This document shows, piece by piece, positions 45,292 through 57,244 of a stretch of DNA of 64,000 nucleotides. This stretch comes from Pseudoscleropodium purum (taxonomy: Eukaryota; Streptophyta; Bryopsida; Hypnales; Brachytheciaceae): assembly GCA_963969395.1 (NCBI GenBank), contig OZ017801.1:126501-190500 (forward strand), given 5' to 3'. Under the pieces are notes generated by a model. The model was not told where the DNA came from, did not search any database, and saw only the letters and a list, made by a program, of their open reading frames with translations. Each line of letters starts with the position of its first letter. Position 1 is the first letter of the stretch. The position numbers and the translations under genes were made by a program.

Positions 45292-45862
45292 ATTGGTAGA
45301 TTGTAAATATTTTTTTTTGTATAAATTTTTTGACCTTGAAATTTGGCATTAATGTTGTTATCATAAAGAGCATGTTGTGCCAAAAATTTCATGGTAAATA
45401 AGCAATTTTTCAGTCCTTGGGAGGGTGTCAAAGTTGAAGTAGTGAAATGGTTTTCACAATTGTTTCTCAAAACGACACATGTTGGTAGATTGTTAATATA
45501 TTTTTTTGTATTAATCTTTTGGTCTTGAAATTTTTATCATATTTTATTGAAATAAAGAGGTTTTTGTTCCAAGAATAACATGGCAAAAAAAAAAAATTCA
45601 ATCTTTGGGAGGTTGTCAAAGTTGGCAGCAGTGAAAAAAATTTCACAGTTACCAATGTTGGTAGATTTTGAATAACTTTTTTTCGGTGAATCTTTTGGCC
45701 TTGAAATTTGTCATATATATAATTAACTTAAAGATAATTCTTTGATAAAACCTTTGTGGTAAAATACCAATTTTTGAGCTCTCGAGAGGCTTTCAAAGTT
45801 GGTAGTACTGAAATTTTTCTCACTGCGAATTTGAAAACGACATTTTGATTGGTACCCCACTG
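45292..45862 (-). repeat. Right terminal inverted repeat
   Basis: Mirror copy of 44286-44856, of the same length. The outer ~220 bases are nearly identical apart from scattered substitutions. Its innermost boundary word is ATTGGTAGAT (45292-45301), one mismatch from the left arm. Confidence 0.85.
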
Positions 45863-45864
45863 TA

Positions 45865-46717
45865 CATCACAATTAGGTGTTGTTACCTTATTTTCAGCAC
45901 TTTAAAACTTTGTATTTTATTCATATGATATTTAAAAAATACATTCTAAAAGAATTTAAAATCTCCTTTCAACTACCAATAAGATCCAATACTTAATTTT
46001 GTAGTTCTATAATAGGAACTATTTTCAAACCCTGTTTTGAACTCATTAAGGTGTTGTTATTTTACCCAAACAAGTCAATGCCACAATCTATGTGGTCAAA
46101 CTTTATAATCAGTCAATCTACTCATACATTTTGAAAGTACACTACAAATTTTCATAGTGTGGATTTAGTTCTTTACATCTAATAGATGTTTATGTTTATA
46201 CAGACCCCAAACATGGATGCTCACTTTGCTAGCATTTTTGTCTGCCTCAAAAGCCAATGCACTAAGTGGTACTGTACACTTGAAGACAACCCAAGCTTTT
46301 AGGTTCCCTCAAAAGATGAATTGCCTTAGCTTTCTTCGCTCAGACAAAGACTGATTTCTAGCTTTGAGCCTGCATCTTTGGATCTTCACCAGTATTTGGG
46401 AACCCAATAGGCTGTTCTGTAATGTCATGTGAGGAACTTGCAAGTCGATAGTAGCATGTGCAAGGAGTGTATCATCACTCGTAATAATTTAACGTACAAG
46501 CCAAGAGGCTTCTCTTTTTCCCTCATAAGACTTCAAACTCCTTTCTTCATTGTATAATTATTTGCATTCTCTAGCTAGCCTACCTTTCTCTCACTGACAG
46601 ATTCACACATACGTTGCACTTGTTGTCATTTGCCCTCCAAACTCTCTGCATCCTTCAAAGTTGACTTGCACTGACTAGGATCCCTCACCCCTCTGCCTTG
46701 CGTAGTTGCTTACTTGT
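45865..46717. other. Unassigned spacer
   Basis: The piece 46190-46700 is less AT-rich but has no coding frame or partner repeat in the window. Confidence 0.35.
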
Positions 46718-46982
46718 GTACTAGTGTGCCCTGTGCCATTGCCATGGTCAAAATGAAAGAAAAAATAATTTTCTAGTTTTTTTAATTTGTAGAAACTTCA
46801 AAATTCAATAACTTTCACATCCTATGTCGGAATGCCACGAAACCAAACCCGTGCACCCCTCCTTGCCAAGGGCTTTATGACAATATCAAATAGGCAAATA
46901 GGAGACACACAGTACATGAGATCTTAATGTAACTAACAAACAAATAAACATACAAACAGACTAATTTAATAGAAGGATGGTA
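46718..46982 (+). repeat. Dispersed repeat R5, copy b
   Basis: Same-orientation match to 30838-31082, sharing ACTAGTGTGCC, AGAAAAAATAATTTTC, CTTCAAAATTCAATAACTTT, TGCACCCCTCCT and a terminal AACAAACAAA run followed by AGACTAATTTAATAGAA. Confidence 0.7.
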
Positions 46983-49900
46983 GAGCCACCCATTGTCAAC
47001 CACTTTAGTGATTCCACATATGTTTTGGAGTAGTATAAGGTAATGTAAATTTTCTACCATGTGGATTGTAATTTTTTTGGTAATTTTGATGTTTTGAATT
47101 GAAATTACTATGAAATTTGGAAGCTAGCAATTGGTCCAAAGCTATAGCCAATATGTAGAGTCTTTGAATTTTGATCATTCAAGAACTACTTTCCACTCAC
47201 TACTTTGAAACATGTGTCATGACTTGATTAGTCTTAACTGTGAAAAGGAGAAAAAAAAACATTCAAAGCTTTAGTAGAAAATTTATTTCAACCTTGGCTA
47301 TAAATAGTGCACCCTACAGGTTGAGAAGGTTCTTTGGTTGGCAATGGGTGGTTCTACCACACAAGAATTTGGAAAAGAATCTTAAGATTTGGTACATGTG
47401 ATTGTAAGAGACATTTGTTGATTTGGTTTTGTTTTCACAATACTTGTACATACTACTTAGTTTTTTTAGAGTACTTTAAAATTTGAAAAAAAATTCTTAA
47501 AAAATTAAAAAATATGGCCAATCTTTTTACCTTTAAAAATAGTACCTTAAAGAGATAAAATATGGATAAATTATCTAAATAGAACAACTAAAAAAGTGTA
47601 AAATCTCAAAAAATAGACATTTTGATGTTTGAATATGTAAAAAATAGGAAAGAAATAAAATAATAAAAAATAAAAATTGACCATTTGTAACATCTCTATG
47701 GAAATGGTCATTTACCAAAAGAACCATCAAAATAATATTTTACATATTTCAAAATGCAAATAGAAAGAAGAACACTTTGTGAAATTCCATACAACATGCA
47801 ATTAACTATTTTAAAAATTCTTTGAATAAGAATTGCAAGTCTACTAGAAGACCATCCCTTTTAGATTTTTGCTCCAAATTTTTTGGAGGAGGGTACCACA
47901 TAGTACTAAAAACCCTAAATTAGTAAGTGTGACAAAAATTGAGGGTTATTTTTGGATACTAAAATATTTTTGGAAAATGGAAAAATGTAGATAAGGTGTA
48001 TAATAATTATGAGTACCTTAGCTATGAATTTTGACTCATTTAGAGCTTGAACGCAAAAGTTATGGCCAAAAAACAAATCAACACACCGAGTGTGATGTAA
48101 AATAATACAAATGTATCCTGCAATCACTTGTACAAGAAATGTTACCCATCTTTGACAAATTTTGAAGCTATTATTGTCCACCTAGCTAGAAATTAAAAAA
48201 CTAGTTTTTTGCAACAAAAATAGTTCCAAAAAAATAGCTGATTTTTTGGAAAAGTTATAATGTAAATAATGACTAAATTGTCAACTTTGGAAAACCAAAT
48301 GTAGACAAACAATAAGACCATGAAATCATCATTTATATGATTATTGGAGATAAATCCTTACACTTCTTTGCTCCAAAAATTTGTCCATATCCCTTATCAC
48401 CAAAGTGGAATTCCCACTTTAAGTTGAAATAAAAAGATGGCCCAAGATCTTTATCAAACCTTTGACAAAGGGGTAGGAACTATGGAATTCTCAAACAATC
48501 ATTCAAGTGGCCCCCTAAGAGGAAAATATCCTCTACAAAAGTTTGAATAATTTAGAAGTCCTCAAACATCAACACCAACATCAAACCATGAGCAAAACCT
48601 GTAATGAAAAGAAATATAAGCAAAAAGACTAGGTAAAGACAAAACAACTTGATAGGATCAATGTGTTGCCAAATTGTCAAGAATCATACAAGTTCTAAGA
48701 TAGAACATCAATGTACATGACATCAAAAGAAAATGCTAATTGTTGAATCATCAATCCAATTTTGTATGTCTTGCCATATTTTAATACATAATTTATATTC
48801 TAAAAGTTAAGTATGATACTTTATATGATATAATTCATTGCAAACCTTTAAGTATTAAAGAAAATCAATGTACTAATAGAAAAAAGAAGTATATTTTGTA
48901 CCAAAAAGTTTTTTTAGTCCAATCCATGTCTACTAAAGAAGACCAACTACCATTTCTAGATCATTTGGGAAGTCGAGATAGTCTTTGTTTTCCTTGAAGT
49001 AGTCAAGAAGGAAGGAATATATGAACCCTAGTGTGTATCACTATGAATTTGAAGCTTTTAGGTAGCATCAAGTAAAAGGTTAGAATATATTAGCAATACA
49101 AGGTTGAGAGCATCAGTTCATGTATCATTTAGAGGTATATAGAAAAAAAAATGCATTTCACCTTAAATTCTATAGCTAGCCTACCATGTTTTTGACTCAA
49201 AATGAAAAATAGCCACCTTATATATACATTAAATGTTGAAATGTTGAAATGTTAAAATACCATAATTTCTTTAAATTAAGATTTGTGATTATTCAATTGG
49301 TTTGATAGAAAAGTTCAAAAGTGATGTATTCTAAGCTTCGTGATGCCACTGGCTTCAAATTGTTATAAAATTGTAATTTTAACAATTTTTGAAAAAAAAT
49401 TTAAAAAAATAAGAAAGTAGATTGTTGGAATTACATTTTCTTAGTCCAACTCCTAGGCATTTAAAATAAGAACTTCGTGGAATTGAAGTTTGATCCCAAA
49501 ACCATTTCCCTCAACTAGGTTTGTCCTTTAACCTCTTAAAGACCACTAATAGGAGTACTTCTTCAATTGGTTTACTTGACACAATAGGAAGAAATTGACT
49601 ATACAAACAATTTGCCCATGGCCTCAAACACCAATCAAAAACAACTTTGTAACCCTACAATTATAATGTCCTTTGATGATTGTATATTTTGATGACTCAT
49701 GCAGAATATGGCTACACTATTAATTTTCAAATCAACAACACATAAAAGCATAAAAATTTCCACTTTTAAAATCAATTTGATACACATTATCAATCATTGC
49801 AATTGACTACATATATACATATATACATATAGAGAGAGAGATGTATTTGATTGAATGTAAAACTAGTACAATTGCCAATGAATCATACAAACTATGTAAA

Positions 49901-50279
49901 CTACTTTTAAGATGAATTGTCATTTGGACTTCTGGTGCTAAAATAGAAAACATTTTTTCACTTAAAACAACACTAAGTCTATTTGATACAGTTCCAATCT
50001 AATCAATTAGCATTAGAATTTCATATCTAGCTAGCATCTATTGAAATTACAATGTAAATTGATCACTATTTGACATATCATAGTAGAAATGACTATTGAG
50101 TATGAAATTCAAAATTTTTTTATAGCTACATATTGTGTTTTTCAACTAATATTTTGTTTTCATATCTCTTAAATTTTCATTCAATTTTAAATATTTCATC
50201 TAATTAATTCCAAAAGATTCAAAGTCTTGAATCTTTACAGATTTTGGGCAACTTCCTATGATGTCAAATTTTATTGTGA
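46983..50279. other. Long AT-rich stretch without recognisable genes
   Basis: It contains a TATATACA/GA microsatellite at 49808-49842 and a lone 'TGCCACTGGCTTCAAA' word near 49344 that echoes R1. No credible gene. Confidence 0.4.
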
Positions 50280-51190
50280 TTTTTGGAAACCGTTTTATTA
50301 GCAAAGAAATCAATTAGCTTTGTAAAAATGTAATTTTGATTTGTATCAATATCTAGGACAAAAAATTATACCCTCCCAAAGATAAATTTTTTATTTTAGG
50401 CAATAAATAAGAAATATAAGAATTTAAAGTTTGATTTAACTTAATTTTTTAATAAAATGTTCTCATATATTAGAAATAGATTTTATTCATTCCATTTAAA
50501 TTAGTCATATGAAATTATAAAGTTCTTGCTTTTAGAGGCCTTAGAGGCCTATTTTTGAAAAAGTAACGTATATGATATATTTTTTTGTGAACTCAATTTT
50601 AATTCATTTTCATAAAAAAAAAAGGTTCATAAATAGAGGATACTTAGATTACTTGCTAAAACAGTCACCATTAGGATTGGCATATTTCAATTCTATTTTT
50701 GAATTATGAATAATTTAAAATTTCTTTCTTTTAAACCTACATCCACTCAATAATTTAAGAAGAAAAGAAAACATATTTCTATTTGAATTTTTGAATTTTT
50801 TTCCTAAATTCTTAACTCAATTCTCCATCATAAAGATTAAAAACCTAAAAAAAATTTAGTGCAAAATTTTTAAGCTGAGACTCAAATTCAAAGTTTGAAA
50901 ACCTAATATAGGAACTTAGATGAATAGACTTTGAATTTATGCCAACTATTTCATAAATGGTTGGAATTACTTCTTCTATAAAAGCCTAGTATGGCAAGAC
51001 TAAAAATATTCTTCACTTTGAACATCAATATCTTAAATCTTCTTTGTAAAAATATTGAACTATTTTTCATACATTATCATGTAACTCTAATGCAATATCC
51101 CACAATTAACAAAAGAAATGTATTTTTCTATTATAGTTCTTTGAATTAAAAATGACAATTTTTGAGTGAATTTTGGTGATACATAGCCCT
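50280..51190 (+). repeat. Dispersed repeat R4, copy c
   Basis: It carries the landmarks AATTAGCTTTGTAAAAATGTAAT, 'GCTAAAACAGTCACCATTAGGATT' and a later 'CAATATC(T)TAAA..TTCTTTGTAA' zone, in the order seen in R4 copies a and b. Diverged and non-coding. Confidence 0.45.
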
Positions 51191-51825
51191 AAAATTTAAT
51201 GGTGAACCAATTTTCATCTAGTTTCAATTTTTTTATTTATTAATTATCTTTTTGTTTGTAGTCCAAAATGTGAACAATAGGCTTTGGTACTAACAAAGTT
51301 AAGCCTACATTCTAAGATGCAAAAGTGCTTTTGTACCCTATTACCCCAATACCTAAAAACATGTGTTCTATGATAGTGTTATTGCTAGCCTTGGAAAGAA
51401 TATAACTGATTCATAACTTGATTTGGGGTCGGTCTCTTTGCCCTCCTTGACATGCAAGATGGCCCCTAGTTGCGGAAAGCATAGATTAGTTTCTAATTTA
51501 ATTTATACCCCTCTACATGGTATTCAACAAGAAGTGACTCACTTTCTTGGATTGGGGGGAGGGAGTGTGTCTTTTCTATTAAAAATGTTATGGAAGGAAT
51601 AGTTCATGCTATTTATATATTTGATTGTTCCTTAAAGATGTACTTTACAAACAAAGTCCACTAGACTAGTGCTACAAGCTTTCGTGAAGAGGGTAAAAAA
51701 TTTAAAGTGAGGAAAAATACATAGTCCAAGGATAAATTATCGACCATGCATGCATGATAAACTTTGAAAATTATGAAATCCTACTTTGAATCCTAGACCA
51801 AGCAGGACTGAATTAGGTAGACGAT
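51191..51825. other. Unassigned spacer before the second GC island
   Basis: Nothing coding or repetitive was recognised. Confidence 0.35.
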
Positions 51826-52263
51826 CTACCCAGAATGACCCGGAATTAGGTCGATGAGGTCACCAAATGCAAAGTTGATGCCCCCCAAGTGCGCCTCCTC
51901 CTTGAAAGGCACCTCGAATAGCGCTCCTTTCCCCAACTCCCTTCCCAGCCTTGGGTTAGGCGCAGACTCCCACAGCCTTTCTCGCCATATCGTGCCATGT
52001 TGCACTGGTCAAAAGTGCCGACAGTCCCTCTGGAATGACAAGGAGGGAGGGAATGTCTGCACAGAAGAAGGTCCAGGACACTGGGGAATCCCACACTTGG
52101 GAAATCCACGTTCCCCATGTGAGCACCAGTGCCTGGGCTTAGCTTCTGCACTGGAGCAGATATGGAATAAGTTAAGTTGTGGTGTTATTATCAGTTCTAT
52201 TATGATATCAGGACGGATGGACCGACGCACTTGACCGTGTCTTCTTTGGCTTCTGGGGTGCAA
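51826..52263 (-). pseudogene. Coding relic of unknown family in GC-rich island
   Basis: On the minus strand one frame is open from about 52263 to its stop at 51826-51828, apart from a single TGA (52009-52011), which would be CGA (Arg) before deamination. The last 60 codons are convincingly protein-like, containing GTIWRERLWESAPNPRLGRE and GALFEVPFKEEAHLGGINF, and end LIDLIPGHSG. The upstream part is Cys/Pro-rich (GFPKCGIPQCPGPSS). I do not recognise the family. Alternatively only the last part is an exon, because an acceptor-like TTTTGACCAG precedes it at 52002-52011. It sits in an isolated GC-rich block surrounded by AT-rich repeats, as expected of an old retroelement or gene fragment. Confidence 0.4.
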
Positions 52264-52960
52264 TCTGGAGCCTGGCCCGAGTCTCGAGGTTGATTTGCTT
52301 TGGACTCATGTGAAAATTGCATGGGGAAGGGCCTGGCAGCTTTAGGAGGGATTGGGGAGCTCCAAAGCCCCAGGGCCAAACATGGAGCCTATGGGAGGAT
52401 CCCTGTATGGGCACTGCAGGCACTAGAGACACAAGTTTCTTGTCCAGGAGACTCTCAAAGGGGAGCGTCATTCCACCAATCAAACCTGCACACATCCTCG
52501 CCCGGAACGAGTAGGCTTCCCCTTCTCCAGACACTAGCCAGGGGCCACCCAAAGGCTGTGGAAGGCTGTGGAGCAGGTCAGTATACAAAACCAGAAGAAT
52601 TATTGAGCACTATTGAGGAGGGTGCCAATTAGATTTGGAAACTGGGCCATGCACTTTCAGGCATGCACAACATTCTTCAAGACAAAGGGAAGGCAGGGGT
52701 ACCACTGGAGGAACCCCTCCCTGCCGTGACTGACCCCTCCCTACTCATGAATAAGCAGCTCTTGGAGAGTTCAGTAGAGCACTGTGGAACCATCATGGAG
52801 TGGAGTTCAATAGTGCTATTGAATAGGAAGGGACACTTTCACAAGAGGGCCCGAAGCATGCACAGGAGGATTGGGGGAGCTCTCAAGAGATTTCACGCAC
52901 CTCTTGGGGAATGGAGTGCACACAAGTGGGATCGGGTAACAAGAAATAACATGTAGTTGA
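52264..52960. other. Rest of the second GC-rich island
   Basis: Several frames on both strands are open at once: minus 52208-52588 (126 codons), plus 52300-52632 (110 codons) and plus 52663-52956 (97 codons). None resembles a known domain, and high GC alone lengthens frames. The minus frame would extend the relic at 51826-52263 after a frameshift. A +1-strand reading has six stops, all TAG, TGA or TAA. The strand of origin is unresolved. Confidence 0.3.
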
Positions 52961-54789
52961 AATGGGTTTTGCCACAAGCACCAAATCACTTCAAGAGGTT
53001 CTCTTGTGGAAGTGGAGGGATGATCTTGTATGCATAAAGTGCTTTGGACCCATGTGGAAAAATGACAAGAAGAGGAATAGTTTTTATTTTTATTTTTTTA
53101 TCTCTTCCATTTCAACTCTACATTCCCTTGTATTATTGGTCCTTATGTGTGAAGCTACCCGTAGAAGATTCTCAATTAAGGCTACCTCTAAATTGGCACT
53201 TGTATGAGAATTACAAGGAAATGGATATAGTCACAAACCTTTTGCCTTTTTCTTCAACCCAATGCAAAAGTCACAAAATAAACCCTAAAATAACATTTTG
53301 CAAGGAAATTTTTTGTCAAAAAGGTAGAAGAAGAAGTGTGATGCAATGAAACAATGGTGCAAGAGCTATTAATATGATAATTACATGAGGCATAATAATT
53401 GCAAAAGGTATTGCCGTATTAGAGAGATTTTTAGTAACAAATTTTTTAACCCTTGAAGGTAAAAACTACATTTTCTTTGGCAACATATGAATCTTTGAAA
53501 ATTCACTATGAATGAAATTTTTATTTATTTTTTGCTGAAATTTTCACAAAAAATGTGTCTAAGAAGTAGCTTCAATGGATCCAACAATTTTCATAACTTT
53601 TGATTACATGGCTAAAATGTTATTGCATGATTTATCATTCTTATTGCTCAATGTGCAATTTGAGCAATTCCAAAAACTTCCTTAAAAATCACTTTAAAAA
53701 ATAAATATTTGAAATTGGTTTTTTAGATTTTTTTTGTATATATATAAAGCTTTCAATCATTCCATTCTAATTAATAAGATGAAAGTTTTGAGGGGTTATG
53801 GTTTATGTGTAGTTATGGTTTTTAATGTATTATTAATGTAGAAATCCTAATGGGTGTCTACACATCATCCAATTGTACCTTCTAAGCTATAGAAGAATCT
53901 TATTTTTTTTTGTTTAAATCCTACTAAATCTAAGAGGCAGCTTAAAACAAAGTATGCTTTAAAAAAAGAGTTTGACTTGGTTTTAATTAGTGTAGACCAA
54001 AATCTAGATCTCTAAAGAAAATCTAACCAAATAAAACTTCTAAACAAAGTCCTTTCTAAAATAGAAAAGCACTCTCTAATTAGAGTTTGATACTAAATGC
54101 TATCTATAAACAAAATTTGCTTTTAACCCTTTAGTGACCGGTTGACCACTTTTTGGTCAAAATTTGGATTCTCTGTCTTTTACTACCTTCAATACATGGT
54201 ATTTGAAAAAACTCAGAAGTTAACACAAATAGAGCTTCAACATGTGCTCCAAACAAATCCAATTTCTGAGAATTATGTGTAGTAACAAGGTAGCTATCCT
54301 TGTCCAAAGACAAGAAGACTGACTTGAGCCATGCTTTTTAAGTCACTTATATATTCAACCACTCATGTGATTCTATTTGAAATTGACACCTAAGAATGAT
54401 AGAAACGTTGCCCTAGCAATCCCATAAATTGTGAAGGCATGTTTCAAAAGTTATCGGCAATAATGTATTATATTGCTTCAGCTGAAGGATACTCCATTGC
54501 ATCACACTTTGAAGATCACTCACAACAAATTGCACCATCAGATCATGTTCACTTTTTGTTTTTTTCATGGATAAAGTCTAAAACATCAATTCCTATGGTT
54601 TGATTTGGAATTACTTCTTTGAAGTAGTGATGAAATTTCCCATTTCCAAATTTGTATTCAAAAACTTTGCTCACCCCCAAAATCAATCATGGTCACTACA
54701 AGGTTAAACTACCATGTTGAACTTCATTCATCAATTTTGATTGACCTTTAAATCTAAATTTACTTTCTATTTTGTAGTCTATGTAAAAA
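52961..54789. other. AT-rich sequence without recognisable genes
   Basis: Short frames only, and no repeat partner was recognised. Confidence 0.35.
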
Positions 54790-55380
54790 TTAACTCAAGT
54801 TCATAAAGATATTGATAAATAATTTGACTTCTTTATGCATGTGTATTGTTTATAGTATACTCTACAAACTAAAGGAAGTTTACTCAACATATCAACTCTA
54901 TTGTGCATTTTTTTTCACCACTAAGAAAAATCATGTTTTAGGCAATGGATTTTAGAGAACATTTAATGTAATAACCTAGGTAGTTAATTCAACAATAACA
55001 CCCGCCATAACATCAAGATGTTATGGCAAACGTTATTGATGTATTATAAAACCTAGGTTGTTAGAATAGATATCATCTAAAGTTTGTCACCTAAAACATG
55101 GGGTTTCATATAGTGCTTACTCTTAGAATATCTTTGCCAATATAATTTTATTGATGTGTTAAGTTGTGTGATTAGTTTTAGCACAAGAAACAAAAATTGT
55201 TTTTTATCTATCTACAAGTTCAACTTGATAGATAATTTGACCTTCTCACGCTTGCATATTGCCGACGTGTGTACTCTACAAACTAGAAGAGGTTTGCTCA
55301 ACATATTAGCTCTCTTGTGCTTTTCTTTCACCACTATAAAAACTTGTGTTCTAGGCAATGGTTTATAGGTGATTGTGAGC
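54790..55380. repeat. Direct duplication (54790-54960 and 55200-55380) around a CACTA fold-back
   Basis: Both halves share 'TACTCTACAAACTA.A.GA.GTTT.CTCAACATAT' and 'TCTTGTGC..TT..TTTCACCACTA' followed by 'TTAGGCAATGG' or 'CTAGGCAATGG'. The second half includes the left end of another CACTA-like unit at 55332 (CACTATAAAAACTTGTGTTC), with no right end found. This looks like a locally duplicated segment carrying the element with it. Confidence 0.6.
54919..55115. mobile_element. CACTA-like miniature fold-back element
   Basis: The left end CACTAAGAAAAATCATGTTT and the reverse of the right end CACTATATGAAACCCCATGT are CACTA-like. They continue as matching arms (TTTTAGGCAATGG and TTTTAGGTGACAAA). 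At the centre is a near-perfect hairpin, GCCATAACATC-AA-GATGTTATGGC (55004-55027), flanked by matching AACCTAGGT words, so nearly the whole 197 bases can fold on itself. The flanking trinucleotides (CAC and CTT) are not a duplication. Confidence 0.6.
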
Positions 55381-55929
55381 GCTTATCTACCTACCCAAGT
55401 TCTTATATTTTGAGCTTTTGTCCTAGAGGATGTCTAATAACAATCCATTGTGCTTTTCAAGTAATGAATGTTTCCTAACTTCTTAAAGTTATACAAATTC
55501 ACAAAGAACTCAACCAAACTATCCTAATTGCAAAGATCAATCCAACTCTAAACCAAAGTCTTTAAGCAACTGTGGTTTTCTAATAAAAATAACTACAATC
55601 TAAATTTGACCTTTCTAAATTATAATTGTTGAAAGATTTGGAGATTTATACAAGAAATTATAACCAAATGAAGTTTGAGCTATTAAGAGACTATCTAAAT
55701 TTCATCCACCATTTTTAACAACTTTCCTATTTCAATTGAACCATGACTTTAGACTACTAACTTCTACTTATATTTTGAGTTAAGATTTGAATAGACAATT
55801 TTCAAAGAATTCATCCATTCCTTATCTTAAACTTCATCATTCTATAACTATTGGAGTTTTGGGTAATTTCTTGAAGTTGAAACAATTTTATTTTGAAACA
55901 AGTGTATTGAAGAAAGACATTGTCCAAGG

Positions 55930-56065
55930 GTCTGTCAGGAAGAGAAATTGATTTCACGCCACGTACTCTACCTGTTGCCACTAGGTATCAAATCCACAAC
56001 CATGTCATTCAATTGGTTACCTCATGACCATCATCCGGTAGTTTAGGATCATCGCGGGCTGAGTT
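55930..56065 (-). mobile_element. tRNA-derived SINE-like unit
   Basis: On the minus strand GGTTGTGGATTTGATACC (55984-56001) resembles a decayed B box (GGTTCGATACC-like), preceded by ATGAGGTAACCAATTG (about 56014-56029) in A-box position. The remaining body is GC-richer than its flanks and ends near 'GACAGACCCTTGG'. The box spacing suits an internal pol III promoter. No complete cloverleaf can be drawn. Confidence 0.45.
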
Positions 56066-57244
56066 GAAATAGTTTTAGATTCTTCTAAGTTCCTTCTATC
56101 TAATTCCAAATCTATTTTCTACTTGGTTGTTTTAAAAAATTTCCATTCTTCTTCCTTTCTATTCCTAAGGTTTGGAACTTCTTCTATCAATTTATTATTT
56201 TTAGACTTTCAAGTTTAGTTCCTTGTAGAGTCTAAGATTATCTATCCGTATTGCAAATAACTTTGGATTTGGACTTTACTAATGAAAGTTATGAGTGGAT
56301 GAAGTTTGATCTCTAATTGGTACTTCCAAACTTCATCTACTATTCTCAACCAATCTACAATTCAAATTTAACTTTTTTTTTTAACTTTTAACTTTTAGAT
56401 TTTTAATCCTATCTAAGTTTCTAATCTTATTCCCCTTAGATGAAATTGACTAATTTTCATCCAATACAATTTTTGAACTTCATCTACTAATATCTTTGTC
56501 AATTTGGCTCTAATTTCTAAGTATCATAAATTTTTGAAAACCTTCAAACAAATTCTATAATGTCTTTTATATGGATTTTGTAACCCTAAATCCTAAACCC
56601 TATAACTCACCTCAGAATGCACCTTCTCTAGAAAGTGGTAAAAAATGCCTTCCAATTCCCCATCATTTGCTATGTTTAGATTCTTCTTGGAATTTTGCTC
56701 ACTACCTGAAAATATGTTTTTTATACAAGTTTAGAAAATTAGTTTAAACTTCTTCTTTTTCTCTCTACTTCTTTTCTTTTTCTTGTCTATTATTTTATGC
56801 TCAATGTTGATTTTGATGGAATAGAATCCTAATGCTTCCAATTTCAAGGTAATAATTGACTCTTGAAATCTCTTATCTCTTTTCAAGTCAATTATTATCC
56901 TATCTACGGTACACTCTAATTGTCTTAATTGTCTTAATTGTCTCCCTAAAATCTCCACCTAATCCTATCACTTTATAATTTTCCCTTCAATTCCTAAACC
57001 AACTCTTCATTCTCCTATTTGCAAACTAAATATGAAAAGTTCTATCTATTGTTGTATTGAAAGTTCCTATTCTAAATCCCTTTTCCTTCCCAATTATGAG
57101 TTTTGCAATTGAAATTTGTGAATGAGTAGGACTTAATTAATTTCTCTTCTCTTCTCTAATCCAAGTTCTAATGCTCAAATATGTAAATCTACCTACCTAA
57201 ATTAGACAAATTGAAATTTTTTGTGGGCAAGGTAACCAATCCTT
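56066..57244. other. AT-rich sequence without recognisable genes
   Basis: Pyrimidine-rich tracts with words such as TTCTTCTTTTTCTCTC give lysine-rich minus-strand frames (56731-56958). Nothing convincing. Confidence 0.35.

Larger units (their letters stand above)
44286..45862 (-). mobile_element. Non-autonomous Tc1/mariner element with 571-bp TIRs
   Basis: The element starts CAGTGGGGTACCAATCAAAA and ends with its exact reverse complement. It is flanked on both sides by TA (44284-44285, 45863-45864), the target duplication of Tc1/mariner elements. Both arms are 571 bases (44286-44856 and 45292-45862) and look roughly 90% or more identical by eye, so insertion or arm conversion is fairly recent. 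Each arm holds three diverged direct units of about 177-190 bases, each ending in ATCTACCAAC (left arm: 44481, 44658, 44847). The 435-bp centre keeps only the end of a transposase gene. Total length is 1577 bp, about the usual length for the superfamily, although two-thirds of it is TIR. Confidence 0.92.
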
